Notes: generated by a model not told the origin, from the letters alone. Positions 27,672-36,742 are shown, counted from the first letter of the stretch. The stretch: DNA of 64,000 nt from Tsukamurella tyrosinosolvens (GCF_900104775.1 NZ_FNSA01000003.1:2232001-2296000), one strand, 5' to 3'. Numbers and translations are program-made.

Positions 27672-28633
27672 TTCACCACGACCGGGTTGACGGGCGCGCC
27701 GCTGCCCTGGGCGATCTTCAGCGGGGCGGCGGTGTACATGAACTCGTAGACGCCGTCGGCGGCGCAGTCCGCGGCCAGGGCCTCGAGGTCGGTGATCTCG
27801 GTGAAGACGACGCCCAGGTTGCGCATCAACGCGCAGTGCAGGGTGAGCGCGACGCCGTTGTTCTGGTCGGTGGTGACCTCGTTGGCGATGGTGTCGGTCA
27901 CCAGGTTCGGGATCTCCCGGTCGGCGAACCACTGCACCAGCTCCGGGCTGTACTGGAGACCGGGCTCGCAGAAGCCCTCGTAGAACGCGTCGCCGAGCTC
28001 GAAGAAGAGCTGCAGGTAGTTGGTGCGGATGAGCAGCACGTCGCGCGGGCGCAGCTCCACACCCTGCGCGGCGGCGCACGCCTCGAGGTCGGTGTGGTCG
28101 AAGGTCTCCGCGGTGTCGAGGTGCTCCTTGCCGCGGAAGCGCGCCATGTCGAGCAGCACGCCGCGGCCCACGACGCCGCGTTGCGCGATCGGCTCGACAC
28201 TGGCGACGTCCATGCCGCCGACGGTGGTGCGGGCGTCGTAGCCGTTCCACAGTTTGCCGTCGTACCAGACGTGGCCCAGGGCGTCGTACTGTGTGGAGCC
28301 CTGCAGGAAGGCGTCGATCTTGTCGTCGGCGTAGTGCAGGCCGCCGGGGAACTGCGGCGCCTCCGCGCCGTCCCAGCTGGCCTCGTCCATGATCTGCGTG
28401 CGGACCGCGGGGCTGCGGCCGGGCCAGACGGGGTCGCCCTTCGGGTCGCCGATGAGCCGCTGCAGGGTGAAGACCTTGCCGCTGCGGACCAGCGCCGCGG
28501 CGGCGATCGCCTGCTCCGGGCCGAGGTAGTTGAGCGAGCCCACCTCGTCGTCGGGGCCCCACTTGCCCCAGTTGGACGGTGCCTGGGCGAGCAGGTCGCC
28601 GAGGTCGGGCGCGGTCACGGTCTGTTCGGTCAT
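27668..28633 (-). CDS. Cyclase-family metal hydrolase (kynurenine formamidase/isatin hydrolase type)
   Basis: A 321-residue member of the cyclase family (PF04199). The fold-specific region GRGVLLDMARFRGKEHLD is present and DHTDLEACAAAQGVELRPRDVLLIRTNY follows. Relatives include kynurenine formamidase, isatin hydrolase and uncharacterised enzymes of the longer 300-residue branch, to which this belongs by length. It is first of a two-gene operon with an acyl-CoA synthetase and faces an AraC regulator, which fits a regulated catabolic step. A TAGGAGG site precedes the start. Confidence 0.82.
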   Translation of the reverse strand: MTEQTVTAPDLGDLLAQAPSNWGKWGPDDEVGSLNYLGPEQAIAAAALVRSGKVFTLQRLIGDPKGDPVWPGRSPAVRTQIMDEASWDGAEAPQFPGGLHYADDKIDAFLQGSTQYDALGHVWYDGKLWNGYDARTTVGGMDVASVEPIAQRGVVGRGVLLDMARFRGKEHLDTAETFDHTDLEACAAAQGVELRPRDVLLIRTNYLQLFFELGDAFYEGFCEPGLQYSPELVQWFADREIPNLVTDTIANEVTTDQNNGVALTLHCALMRNLGVVFTEITDLEALAADCAADGVYEFMYTAAPLKIAQGSGAPVNPVVVK

Positions 28634-28652
28634 CGGTCCTCCTACGGATGGT

Positions 28653-28685
28653 CCGCCGGGCCCACCCGGCGGTGACGCGTGTCAC
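28653..28685. promoter_or_regulatory. Two dyads between the cyclase operon and AraC gene
   Basis: CCGCCGGG-CCCA-CCCGGCGG (28653-28672) is a perfect 8-base inverted repeat. It abuts GTGAC-GCGT-GTCAC (28672-28685), another perfect dyad. Both lie in the 147-base divergent gap and are candidates for binding by the adjacent AraC-type regulator or for an mRNA hairpin in the cyclase leader. Confidence 0.4.
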
Positions 28686-28780
28686 AATCGAAGGTAGGAA
28701 GCGCGCGACGGCGGGAGGTTCGCCCGCGCGCACGGTTCTTTCGCGCAGGCGCACGCGCCGCGGGAGGGGAGGAGCAGGGC

Positions 28781-29734
28781 GTGCCGTACACCATCGACGG
28801 CCTGGTCACCGGGGCCGAGCGGCGCCTGACCGGCTCCCGCGCGCACGGCGCGTGGCGCGACTGGTGCAGCGGCGTCCACGGCGAGTTCGACATCTCCTTC
28901 GACGGCGACGGCTACCGCGGCGACGTGCTGCGCCAACGCACCGAGGAGTACCAGCTCGTCTCCTGGACCAGCCAGCGCGAGCACGTGCGGCGCGACGCCC
29001 GCGGCATCCGCAACGACCCGCGCGGCCACTACGAGCTGTTCATGCCCCTGAAGGGTGCGCTGCACGTCGGCGGCGACGTCACGGAGGGCGCCCTGCTGCC
29101 GGGGGAGATGGTGCTCGTCTCCATCGACTCGCCCTTCGTGCTCGCGCACGACGACGACGCCTCGGCGCTCGCCCTGCTCATCCCCGAGCACCGGGTCTCC
29201 CGGACGCTCGGTTCGGTCGCCAAGGAGGGGGTACGGCTGCGCGGCGGCCGCGGCTTGGGCCGCGTCACGCGCGACCTGGCGGCGGCGCTGATCGATGAGC
29301 GGGAGCAGCTCACCGCCGCCGAGTTCGACGCCGCCTGCGACCGGGCCGTGGACCTGTTCTGCCTCGCGGCGAGCGGTGAGGCCGACGGTGCCGGCACCGC
29401 CGACGACGACGTCCGGGCCGCGGTGCTCCGCCACGTGCGCGCGCACGCCACCGAGCCGGATCTCAGCCTGGCCGGGGTCGCGGCGGCCGTCGGCTGGTCG
29501 GCCCGGCACATCCAGGCGGTGCTCTCCCGCACGGGCGAGACCTTCTCCGACGCCGTGCGCGGCGAGCGCCTCGACCTCGCCCGGGACCGGCTCACCGATC
29601 CGCGCTGGGCCGCACGCGGGATCTCCTTCATCGCCGACTCCGTCGGCTACGGCTCCGCGAGCGCCTTCAGCACGGCGTTCAGCCGGCGGTTCGGCCGCAC
29701 GCCGCGCGCACACCGCGCCGGCGCAGCCGACTGA
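28781..29734 (+). CDS. AraC-family regulator with cupin-type sensor domain
   Basis: A 317-residue regulator of the AraC-binding-domain-like (PF14525) type. The N-terminal half is a beta-rich sensor (YELFMPLKGALHVGG, LLPGEMVLVSID). The C-terminal hundred residues hold two helix-turn-helix units: LSLAGVAAAVGWSARHIQAVLSRTG and FIADSVGYGSASAFSTAFSRRFGRTPRAHR. The GTG at 28781 with a purine-rich site at 28763-28773 is preferred over an in-frame ATG at 28679, because the extra 34 residues are arginine-rich and atypical. It probably controls the divergent cyclase/ligase operon. Confidence 0.86.
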   Translation: MPYTIDGLVTGAERRLTGSRAHGAWRDWCSGVHGEFDISFDGDGYRGDVLRQRTEEYQLVSWTSQREHVRRDARGIRNDPRGHYELFMPLKGALHVGGDVTEGALLPGEMVLVSIDSPFVLAHDDDASALALLIPEHRVSRTLGSVAKEGVRLRGGRGLGRVTRDLAAALIDEREQLTAAEFDAACDRAVDLFCLAASGEADGAGTADDDVRAAVLRHVRAHATEPDLSLAGVAAAVGWSARHIQAVLSRTGETFSDAVRGERLDLARDRLTDPRWAARGISFIADSVGYGSASAFSTAFSRRFGRTPRAHRAGAAD

Positions 29735-29752
29735 CGCACGGCCGGGGCCGGA

Positions 29753-32700
29753 TCAGCGCGACGGGGTGAGCTCGCCGAACGTCGCGTACCGGGCGTCCGA
29801 GCGGGCACCGTCGGGCGTGACCTGCTTGTCGACGAGGATGACCTGCCCGATGAACGGCTCGACGATGCCGACCATGCGGATCGGGGCGGCGATGAGCAGC
29901 TGGAAGCCGAACTGCTCGAAGGCCCGCAGCGACTGCGCCGAGAAGCGCTCATCCGACTTGCTGAAGGCCTCGTCGAGCATGAGCGGCGCGAAGGCGGGCT
30001 CGTTCGATCCGTCGATCCCGTGTGAGCCGAGCGCGAAGCTCAGCGCCGCCGCGAGGCAGAAGGCGACCAGCTTCTCCTGCTCGCCGCCGGAGTTGGTGGC
30101 GGTGTTGCGGTAGGTGACCACCGCGGGGGCGTCCGGCTCAGCGCCGGCGGCGTTCTCCTTGCCGTAGAAGGAGTAGCCCGTGCGGACGTCGAGGACGTTC
30201 TCCGTCCACCGGCGCGACTCGGGGTCGTCGCCGGTCAGGCGCAGCACCAGGCCTCGGATCCGCTTGAATTGCGCGGCCATCGCCGCCGGCTCCGCCCGCT
30301 TCGCGGCGGGGGCGTCGCGGACCATGTCGTCGACGAGTTTCGCGAACTCCGTGGCCTCCGGCGTCGGGCGGGCGGCGTAGGCGATCTGCAGGTAGGTGCC
30401 CTCGTTGAACTCCACCCGGCGCAGGCCCGCGTTGACGTCGGCGATGCCGCGGGTGATGGCCCGGTGCGTGTCGTCGACCTCCTTGAACAGGTTCGACACC
30501 GAGTGGCTGACGTCGGTCGTGATGAGCCGCCGGAACTTCTCCGTGGCCGCCGCGAGCCCGTGCGCGACGAGGTTCTCGTGCACGGCCACGAAGTCCGGGG
30601 CGGACGCCACATCGGCGGACAGCTCGGTCGAGGCGTCCGGCCACTCGCGCAGGAACTGCTCCGCGGTGCGGACGATCCGGGCCTCGGCGGCGTCCCGTTC
30701 GGCGGTGGCCGCCGCCTGCTGGCGCTCCAACTCGGCGCGGAGGTCGGCGCGGACCTCGCCGAAGGTGTCGAGGGTGAGCCGGCGCGGCTTCGCCTCGTCG
30801 GCCGTGAGCAGGTGCCACAGCGCGGTGGCGAGGAAGTCCTCGTCGGGCTCCGCGAGCTTCGGCGCGCTCTCGGCGTCGATCTTCTCGAACTCGGCCAGCA
30901 GGTCGTCGAACTCCGTGCCGGCGCGGTTCATGGTCTCGGTCAGCGCGCCGATGCGGGTCTGCGCCTCGGCCAGCTCGCCGTAGGCGTTGTCGGCCTGCAG
31001 CTCCAGCTCCCCGAGGTCGGCGTTGCCGGAGCGGGCGTCGGAGATCCGGTCGGCCAGCTCCTCGGCCTCGGCCTTCGCCGCCCAGTGGTCGAGCTCGGCC
31101 CACGACGTGTACCCGAGCACACCGGCCGCGCTGTCGGCGACGGCCTTGTGCTCGGCGAGGTCGTCGCGCAGGGTCGCCGACGCCTCGGCGGCCTTGGCGT
31201 GGACGGCGGCCAGCTCGTCACGGCGGCGCTGCAGCGCCTCGCGCTTGCTGCCGGTGTTGGTGCCGAGCACCCACTGCGAGCGGTCGGCGACGGCGCGGCG
31301 GTCGTCCTTGCGGAACCGGCCGCCCGCGTTCTTGACGAGGCCCTCGGCGGTGACGGCCTGCTCGTGCTTCTCCAGCTCGTCGGGGGAGTCCACGCACGTG
31401 TGCCGTGCGGCGCGCGCGACCGCGCCGGCCAGCCACCGTCCGGCCGCGCTCGCGGTGTCCACGGTCAGCTTGGTGGCCAGGGAGCCGGGTTCCGGGCGCG
31501 TGGGGTCGGCACCGTCGACCACCTGGTAGGTGAGCACGCCGTGCACCCGGTTCGCGTTGACGTAGTCGGCGACCGCGCGCTGGTGCTCGGCGGGCACGAG
31601 CAGCGTCGTGGCCAGCGGCCGCAGCACGCGCTCGGCGGCGCCGGCCCACGTCGCCTGCTCGTCGGGCTCGACGTCGATCAGCTCCGCCGCGTACGGCAGG
31701 TCCTCGGCGGGAACGCCGGTGGCGCGGGCGATCACGTCGCGCTGGTCGAGCAGGGCGGGCGGCAGCAGCGAGGCGCGGCGGTCGAGCACGGACAGCTCGT
31801 CGTCGACGGATTCGACGGCGCGCCGCGCGTCCGACTCGTCCGTGTAGGCGGAATGCACGCGCCCGGCGAGGGCCTCGGCGGCCTCGGTGGCGCGGTCGCG
31901 GATGCCGGGGACCTGCTCGCGCAGCGCGGCGAACTCCTCCGCCGACTCCGGCGCGCGCTCGCCCAGCTTCTCCACGGCGGCGGCGAACCGCTCGTACGCG
32001 CGTTGGCGGGCTTGGGTCTGCAGCTCGCGCGACTGCAGCTCGGCCTCGAGCACCCCGACCTCGCCCTGTTCCTGCCGGAGCCGGTGCAGCAGGTCGTTGT
32101 AGCGCATCTTGCGCTCCTCGGCCCTGTCCTCCCAGCGGGCGATCTGCGCGTCCATGCCGGCGCGCTCGCCCTCGATCCGGTCCATCTGCTCCTGCAGCAG
32201 CCGCAGCTTGTGCCCGCGCAGGTAGGACCGCACGGGCGCGCCGAGCAGGTCGGCGGCGCGGGTCGTGCCGACGGTGGCGGAGCGGTACGTCTCGTAGGCC
32301 TCCGGCATCGGCCGCAGCACCTTCTCCTGCGCCTCGGCGCGGGCCGCGGCCCGGTAGGCCTCGTCGAGCTGGGTGAAGTTCTCCACGAGGCGCTCGGCGC
32401 GGGCGTAGGTCTGCGGCCGGTCCAGCATGTAGGTGCGGATGAAGGCGTCGAGGTCGCCGACGTTCTTCATCGCCTTGGCCTTGCCGAGCAGCGCCAGCGC
32501 GGCGCTGGAGGTGCCGATGCCGACCCGGCGGCGCAGCGCGTCCTGGTAGGCGGCCTGGGTGTCGAAGGACTCGACGCCACTGTGCCGCGCGCGCCAGCCC
32601 CGGGTGTCGAAGCCGGCGGTCGCCCACTCCTGCAGGTCCAGGAGATCGAAAGCGCCGGAGTGGATCTGGTACCAGGACTTGAGCGAGGCGCCGTCGGTGC

Positions 32701-33115
32701 CGCTGCCCGGAAACCACTTCACGGCGACGGCCGTCGTGACGTTGCCCGCGCCGTTGTCGTAGGTCGCCGCGACCGCCGACCACGTGGCCGAATCGCCGCG
32801 CAGGTACTGCACCTTGGACTGCTGGTGCTCGTCGTCGTTGACCGACCACGCGCCGCGGACGTAGTCCGCCATGGAGCGGGCGGCGCGCTTGGCGCCCTTG
32901 GCAGTCATGTCGGCGGAGGCGTTGAAGGACTGGTCGTACGTGGGCAGCAGCACCACCGAATGCGCGTCCATCAGCGAGCTCTTGCCCGAGCCCGACGGGC
33001 CGGTGAGGATCACGCCCCGCTCGTCGATGGGGAAGTCCTTGTAGCCGTCGAACGTGCCCCAGTTGACCACCTGCAGGCGGGTCAGGCGGTACTGGCCGAG
33101 ATGCTTGCGGGTCAC
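29753..33115 (-). CDS. jetC: JetC/MksB-type SMC-like ATPase
   Basis: A 1120-residue SMC-like ATPase. Walker A is GPSGSGKSS (39-47) in the N-terminal head, followed by long coiled-coil stretches. The C-terminal head has the signature NSGGEQEKLVAF near residue 1008 and Walker B LMLDEAFSK near 1048. This split-head layout matches JetC of Wadjet plasmid-restriction systems and MksB condensins. It starts with GTG overlapping jetB by four bases. The gene ends 19 bases from the convergent AraC gene, leaving no space for jetD, the topoisomerase-VI-like nuclease subunit. Confidence 0.9.
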   Translation of the reverse strand: MTRKHLGQYRLTRLQVVNWGTFDGYKDFPIDERGVILTGPSGSGKSSLMDAHSVVLLPTYDQSFNASADMTAKGAKRAARSMADYVRGAWSVNDDEHQQSKVQYLRGDSATWSAVAATYDNGAGNVTTAVAVKWFPGSGTDGASLKSWYQIHSGAFDLLDLQEWATAGFDTRGWRARHSGVESFDTQAAYQDALRRRVGIGTSSAALALLGKAKAMKNVGDLDAFIRTYMLDRPQTYARAERLVENFTQLDEAYRAAARAEAQEKVLRPMPEAYETYRSATVGTTRAADLLGAPVRSYLRGHKLRLLQEQMDRIEGERAGMDAQIARWEDRAEERKMRYNDLLHRLRQEQGEVGVLEAELQSRELQTQARQRAYERFAAAVEKLGERAPESAEEFAALREQVPGIRDRATEAAEALAGRVHSAYTDESDARRAVESVDDELSVLDRRASLLPPALLDQRDVIARATGVPAEDLPYAAELIDVEPDEQATWAGAAERVLRPLATTLLVPAEHQRAVADYVNANRVHGVLTYQVVDGADPTRPEPGSLATKLTVDTASAAGRWLAGAVARAARHTCVDSPDELEKHEQAVTAEGLVKNAGGRFRKDDRRAVADRSQWVLGTNTGSKREALQRRRDELAAVHAKAAEASATLRDDLAEHKAVADSAAGVLGYTSWAELDHWAAKAEAEELADRISDARSGNADLGELELQADNAYGELAEAQTRIGALTETMNRAGTEFDDLLAEFEKIDAESAPKLAEPDEDFLATALWHLLTADEAKPRRLTLDTFGEVRADLRAELERQQAAATAERDAAEARIVRTAEQFLREWPDASTELSADVASAPDFVAVHENLVAHGLAAATEKFRRLITTDVSHSVSNLFKEVDDTHRAITRGIADVNAGLRRVEFNEGTYLQIAYAARPTPEATEFAKLVDDMVRDAPAAKRAEPAAMAAQFKRIRGLVLRLTGDDPESRRWTENVLDVRTGYSFYGKENAAGAEPDAPAVVTYRNTATNSGGEQEKLVAFCLAAALSFALGSHGIDGSNEPAFAPLMLDEAFSKSDERFSAQSLRAFEQFGFQLLIAAPIRMVGIVEPFIGQVILVDKQVTPDGARSDARYATFGELTPSR

Positions 33116-33909
33116 TGCTGCTCCTGCGTCTCGTTCTCGGGTTCGACGGTGCTGTCCTCGCCGTCCTGCTCTTCTGCTCCGTCGACGGGGGCCGCCGCCT
33201 CGCCCAGGTCCTGATCGGTGCTGGCCAGGTCGCGGTACGCGGCGGTGTACAGGTCCACCTGCTCGGGGGTGAGCAGGGAGGCGATCACCGAGTGCACGGC
33301 GTACCGGTCGCTGGTGCCGACTCGGCGGATCAGGCGGCGGGTCTCCAGCTGGTTGATCGCCGCGTCGGCCTTCTTCACGAAGCCCGCCTCGTCGGTGTCG
33401 CGCGCGGGTCGGAAGGTCAGCAGGTGGTCGATCATCTCCTGCCGCTCCACGACCGCGGTCTCGTCCGGGCTGGACAGGTGCTTGAGGCGCAGGAACAGCG
33501 CCAGCACCGACCCGGCGAGCGAGAGGCTCTGCGCGCGCAGCAGATTCCGCTGCCGCGGGTCGTTCTCGCTGACCTGGCGGGTGAAGGCGTGCTTGGTCTC
33601 GCGGTTGATCTCCAGCAGGAGGTTCAGTTCGGAGAGCCGGCTGCGCAGCAGCGTCTCCTCGGCCTCGATCACCGCCCAGTTCTTCGACCGCGACGAGACG
33701 TGCGGCGCCGCGATCAGTTCCTGTAGCGCGTAGCAGACCGAGTTCGGCAGGGCGGAGGTGTCGCCGTCGAACCGCGGCGCGGTGTCGGCGCCGCGGAGCG
33801 ACTTCACGGCCTCGTCGTCGGCGATGCTGAAGTCGGCGAGGTCGATCTCTGGCAGGCCCTCGTCGGCGGGTACGTCCAGCGTGTCGTCGAGCTGCGTCTC
33901 GTCGGTCAT
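33112..33909 (-). CDS. jetB: JetB/MksE-type winged-helix subunit (DUF4194)
   Basis: A 265-residue protein between the other two subunits. The central region (about residues 55-215), with LLRSRLSELNLLLEINRETKHAF and QLETRRLIRRVGTSDRYAVHSVI, fits DUF4194, the KITE-like winged-helix subunit of Jet/Mks complexes. Its N- and C-terminal tails are strongly acidic and probably disordered. It begins one base after the jetA stop and overlaps jetC, so the three genes are translated as a unit. Confidence 0.85.
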   Translation of the reverse strand: MTDETQLDDTLDVPADEGLPEIDLADFSIADDEAVKSLRGADTAPRFDGDTSALPNSVCYALQELIAAPHVSSRSKNWAVIEAEETLLRSRLSELNLLLEINRETKHAFTRQVSENDPRQRNLLRAQSLSLAGSVLALFLRLKHLSSPDETAVVERQEMIDHLLTFRPARDTDEAGFVKKADAAINQLETRRLIRRVGTSDRYAVHSVIASLLTPEQVDLYTAAYRDLASTDQDLGEAAAPVDGAEEQDGEDSTVEPENETQEQQ

Positions 33910-33910
33910 G

Positions 33911-35419
33911 TCAGGCCTCCTGCTCGAAGAGCGTGGTGGGCTCGGGCGCGGCCGAGGCGGGGGTCAGGGGCGGGAGCGCGGCGGCGAACGCGACGTGCGG
34001 CACCGTCATCTCGCGGGGCCCGCGCTGGGTGTGCGCGACGACGGTGACCAGGCGGTCCTCATCGACGGTGCCGTACCGCGCGCCGAGCGACCAGACGCCG
34101 ACCACGTCGCCTGCGCGGGGCGCGTCGATGGCGGCGAGAACGTCGGTGAGGGTCGCACCGTCGGATGTGCCGACGGCCTCGTTGACGGCGGCGGCGAGCG
34201 CGTCCCAGTCGATCGCCTCCCGGCCGACGAGGCGGGCGGGGTCGATGGTGAACTCGCCGGAGGTCTCGCGCACCTCGGGCGGCAGGGTGACGACGCCGTC
34301 GTGGAACCGCAGCGCGCCGACGGAGCTGGTGTCGACGGCCGACATGGGGACGGCGAGGCCGGTGTCGCGGCCCGCGGAGGCGGCGTCGAAGGCGTCGACC
34401 GCGGCGCGCTGCGCCTCGGTGATGCGGGCGCGCAGCGACTGGTACTGCAGGAAGTCGCCGTCCTTGACGAACGTGTTGATGCGGCGATAGACCTGGCCGC
34501 GGATCTCGTCGACGCGCTGGACCTGCATCCACATGCGGTCGAGGAAGCCGGTGAGGGAGTCGCGCAGGTCGTCGGGGAGCTCGACCTCGTGCACGACGGA
34601 GGCGACGGAGGTCTCGAGCTGCCGGCGCAGTCGGTGGTCCGAGAGCAGCGTGTAGAAGGCGTCGAAGGCCTTGCCCTCGGGCGTGTTCGCGAGCTCGTCG
34701 TGTCCGTCGAAGAGGCGCTGCAGGGTCTTGGCGTAGGCCTCGGCCTCGCTGGAGTCGGAGGCGTCGAGGCCGTGGGTGAGGAGGGCGCGGGTGTGTTCGC
34801 GGAGCTTCTCGCCGTAGCCGAGGATGTCGGCGGGCATGCGCTCGGCGAGGGAGCTGACGATCTTGAGGTCGTCGACCACCTTGTCGCGGTCGTACTCGGG
34901 GATGAGGCCCTGGCGCAGGGCCTCGCGACGTTGGGTGAGCTCGGCGATCTGCTGGTCCAGGGCGCGGAGGTGGTCGTCGGGATCGGCGCTCACGGTGACC
35001 GCGACCGCCGACAGCCGCGCCGTGACCAGCTCCAGCGCGGTCTCGGTCGCGACGTTGCGGTCCAGCGAGACGGCCTGCACCTGGCCGAGGGCCGTCGTGG
35101 CGCCGCGGGTGAGCTGGATGACTTCGCGGTCCGTGTCGTCGAGCGTGCGCGAGACGTATCCGGCCTTCACCCAGCTGTCCAGGACGTCCGGGCCGGCGGG
35201 GACCGGACGCGCGCGCTCGGTGAAGTGGCTCTGCAGGGACTGCAGGTCGACGGTGAGCGCGTCGCCCAGCTCCTCCGCGTCGACGGGGCCCGTGCCCAGC
35301 CGCGCCGCCATCAGCGCCAGGTAGGCGACGGCGTGGGGGGAGCGGAGCAGGCGGAGCGCGACGTCGTTGTCGGCGTTGTCCGTGAACGCGGCGTACAGCT
35401 GCGCGGCCGACTGCGCCAT
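33911..35419 (-). CDS. jetA: JetA/MksF-type kleisin-like subunit (DUF3375)
   Basis: A 502-residue protein of DUF3375, the kleisin-like subunit that bridges the SMC heads in Jet/Mks complexes. The N-terminal winged-helix region (DNDVALRLLRSPHAVAYLALMAARLG) and middle helical region are typical. ATG 35419 is used because GGGGAGG lies just upstream; the longer reading frame to 35494 runs into the divergent phosphodiesterase promoter. TACACT (minus strand, 35451-35456) is a plausible -10 box. First gene of the jetABC operon. Confidence 0.87.
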   Translation of the reverse strand: MAQSAAQLYAAFTDNADNDVALRLLRSPHAVAYLALMAARLGTGPVDAEELGDALTVDLQSLQSHFTERARPVPAGPDVLDSWVKAGYVSRTLDDTDREVIQLTRGATTALGQVQAVSLDRNVATETALELVTARLSAVAVTVSADPDDHLRALDQQIAELTQRREALRQGLIPEYDRDKVVDDLKIVSSLAERMPADILGYGEKLREHTRALLTHGLDASDSSEAEAYAKTLQRLFDGHDELANTPEGKAFDAFYTLLSDHRLRRQLETSVASVVHEVELPDDLRDSLTGFLDRMWMQVQRVDEIRGQVYRRINTFVKDGDFLQYQSLRARITEAQRAAVDAFDAASAGRDTGLAVPMSAVDTSSVGALRFHDGVVTLPPEVRETSGEFTIDPARLVGREAIDWDALAAAVNEAVGTSDGATLTDVLAAIDAPRAGDVVGVWSLGARYGTVDEDRLVTVVAHTQRGPREMTVPHVAFAAALPPLTPASAAPEPTTLFEQEA

Positions 35420-35504
35420 CGTGTACCTCCCCTTGCGTATGCGACGGTCCAGTGTATCGGGGAGTCCTTCACGTCGCGGACAGGTCGGGTTCACCGTGGC
35501 GGCC

Positions 35505-35510
35505 TAGCGT
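35505..35510 (+). promoter_or_regulatory. Leaderless -10 box of the phosphodiesterase gene
   Basis: TAGCGT ends seven bases before the ATG at 35518, with no ribosome-binding site between. Confidence 0.45.
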
Positions 35511-35517
35511 ACGGTCC

Positions 35518-36549
35518 ATGATTCCGCGCCGCGTCGCCGTCGTCTCCGTGTGTCTCGCGCTGCTGGTCGGGGCCCTCCCGGCGGCTCCCGCCGGAGCGGC
35601 GCCGCGGACCGTCGACCTGCAGGCGCACCGGGGCGGGCTCGGCCTGCAGACGGAGTCCACGCTGGAGGGCTTCTCCGCCGCCATGCGGCTCGGCGTGACC
35701 ACGCTGGAGCTGGACACGCAGGTGACGAAGGACCGGAAGGTCGTGATCACGCACGACCGGAAGGTGGACGCGAAGAAGTGCGCGGACACCGCGCCCGTGA
35801 CGCCCGGCGACCCGCAGTACCCGTACGTCGGCAAGTACGTCCGCGACCTCACCTACGCGCAGATCTGCACCATGAACTGCGGGTACGAGAAGGTCACCGC
35901 GTCGCAGCGCGTGGTGGCCGGCGCCCGCATCCCCGAGCTGCGGGAGCTCTTCGACCTCGTCCGCGCGCGGCGCTCGCCCGTGCGGATGAACATCGAGACC
36001 AAGGTGGAGGCGGGGGCACCGTCGGAGACGGCGCCGCGCGGCGAGTTCGTGCGCGCGGTCGCGGGGGAGATCACGCGCTCCGGTCTCGCCCGGCAGGTCA
36101 CGATCCAGAGCTTCGACTGGACGGCCCTCCGGGAGATCGGGCCGCTGCTCCCCGGCGTCGGGCTGATCGCGCTCACCAACGGCGAGCAATTCCTGCAGAC
36201 CGGGAAACCCGGCGCCTCGCCGTGGCTCGGGCTCGACGTGGACACCTACGGCGGCGACTGGGTGCGGGCGGCGAAGGCGACCATCCCCGGACTCACCGCG
36301 ATCTCGCCGGTGCAGGGCGACCCGCAGGACGGCGGTGTCGGGGATGTGGACTTCGTGCGGTTCACGACGGCTGCGCTGATCCGGCACGCGCACGACCTCC
36401 GACTGAAGGTCGTCCCGTGGACCGTCAACGATCCCGCGACGATGCGCGCGCTGCTGCGCGACGGCGTGGACGGGCTCATCACCGATTACCCGGATCGTGC
36501 GCGGGCGGTGTTCGGGGAGCTGGGGATCGCGCAGCCCGCCTCGTCGTAG
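35518..36549 (+). CDS. Secreted glycerophosphodiester phosphodiesterase
   Basis: A 343-residue exported enzyme of the GDPD family. The signal peptide (residues 1-27, ending PAGAAP) is followed by the catalytic HRG at 37-39, TESTLEGF, LELDTQ and ITHDRK, then WTVNDPATM and DGLITDYPD near the C-terminus. It would hydrolyse glycerophosphodiesters outside the membrane to glycerol-3-phosphate and an alcohol, a phosphate- and carbon-scavenging role. Two cysteine pairs in an insert around residues 82-120 may form disulfides. Monocistronic, with a GNRA-loop hairpin 20 bases after its stop. Confidence 0.9.
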   Translation: MIPRRVAVVSVCLALLVGALPAAPAGAAPRTVDLQAHRGGLGLQTESTLEGFSAAMRLGVTTLELDTQVTKDRKVVITHDRKVDAKKCADTAPVTPGDPQYPYVGKYVRDLTYAQICTMNCGYEKVTASQRVVAGARIPELRELFDLVRARRSPVRMNIETKVEAGAPSETAPRGEFVRAVAGEITRSGLARQVTIQSFDWTALREIGPLLPGVGLIALTNGEQFLQTGKPGASPWLGLDVDTYGGDWVRAAKATIPGLTAISPVQGDPQDGGVGDVDFVRFTTAALIRHAHDLRLKVVPWTVNDPATMRALLRDGVDGLITDYPDRARAVFGELGIAQPASS

Positions 36550-36569
36550 GGCTGACCAGCACTTTCGGT

Positions 36570-36589
36570 GCGTGTCGGCGACGACACGC
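36570..36589 (+). terminator. GNRA-loop hairpin after the phosphodiesterase gene
   Basis: GCGTGTCG-GCGA-CGACACGC: an 8-base perfect stem with a GCGA tetraloop, 20 bases after the stop codon. No T-run follows, as is common for intrinsic terminators in high-GC actinobacteria. Confidence 0.5.
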
Positions 36590-36676
36590 CGCTCATGGAC
36601 CGCAGGATTCCACCGAGGCTGCCGTGCGCGGCCGCCCGGTCCGGCGCGGGTGGCTTCCGGCATGAATCAACATTCA

Positions 36677-36691
36677 CGTGTGCAACACACG
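36677..36691. promoter_or_regulatory. CGTGTG-CAA-CACACG palindrome upstream of the DUF218 gene
   Basis: A perfect 6-base inverted repeat with a three-base centre, 26 bases before the TAGACT -10 box (36717-36722) of the secreted DUF218 gene. It covers the position expected for the -35 element, so it is a candidate operator for an unknown regulator. Confidence 0.4.
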
Positions 36692-36742
36692 ACTCAGTAG
36701 TGTAGTTTTCCACCGATAGACTCATTTGTCACGGAGGGCAAC

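Noticed and set aside
25305-27749. An 814-codon open frame on the plus strand
   Set aside because: It is a GC-rich shadow running opposite the PIG-L and AMP-ligase genes and has no family-like motif.
30269-33214. A 981-codon open frame opposite jetC
   Set aside because: Codon-position shadow of jetC with Val/Gly/Arg/Leu-rich, domain-less translation.
36677-36691. LexA box
   Set aside because: The palindrome CGTGTGCAACACACG lacks the GAAC...GTTC arms of actinobacterial SOS boxes.
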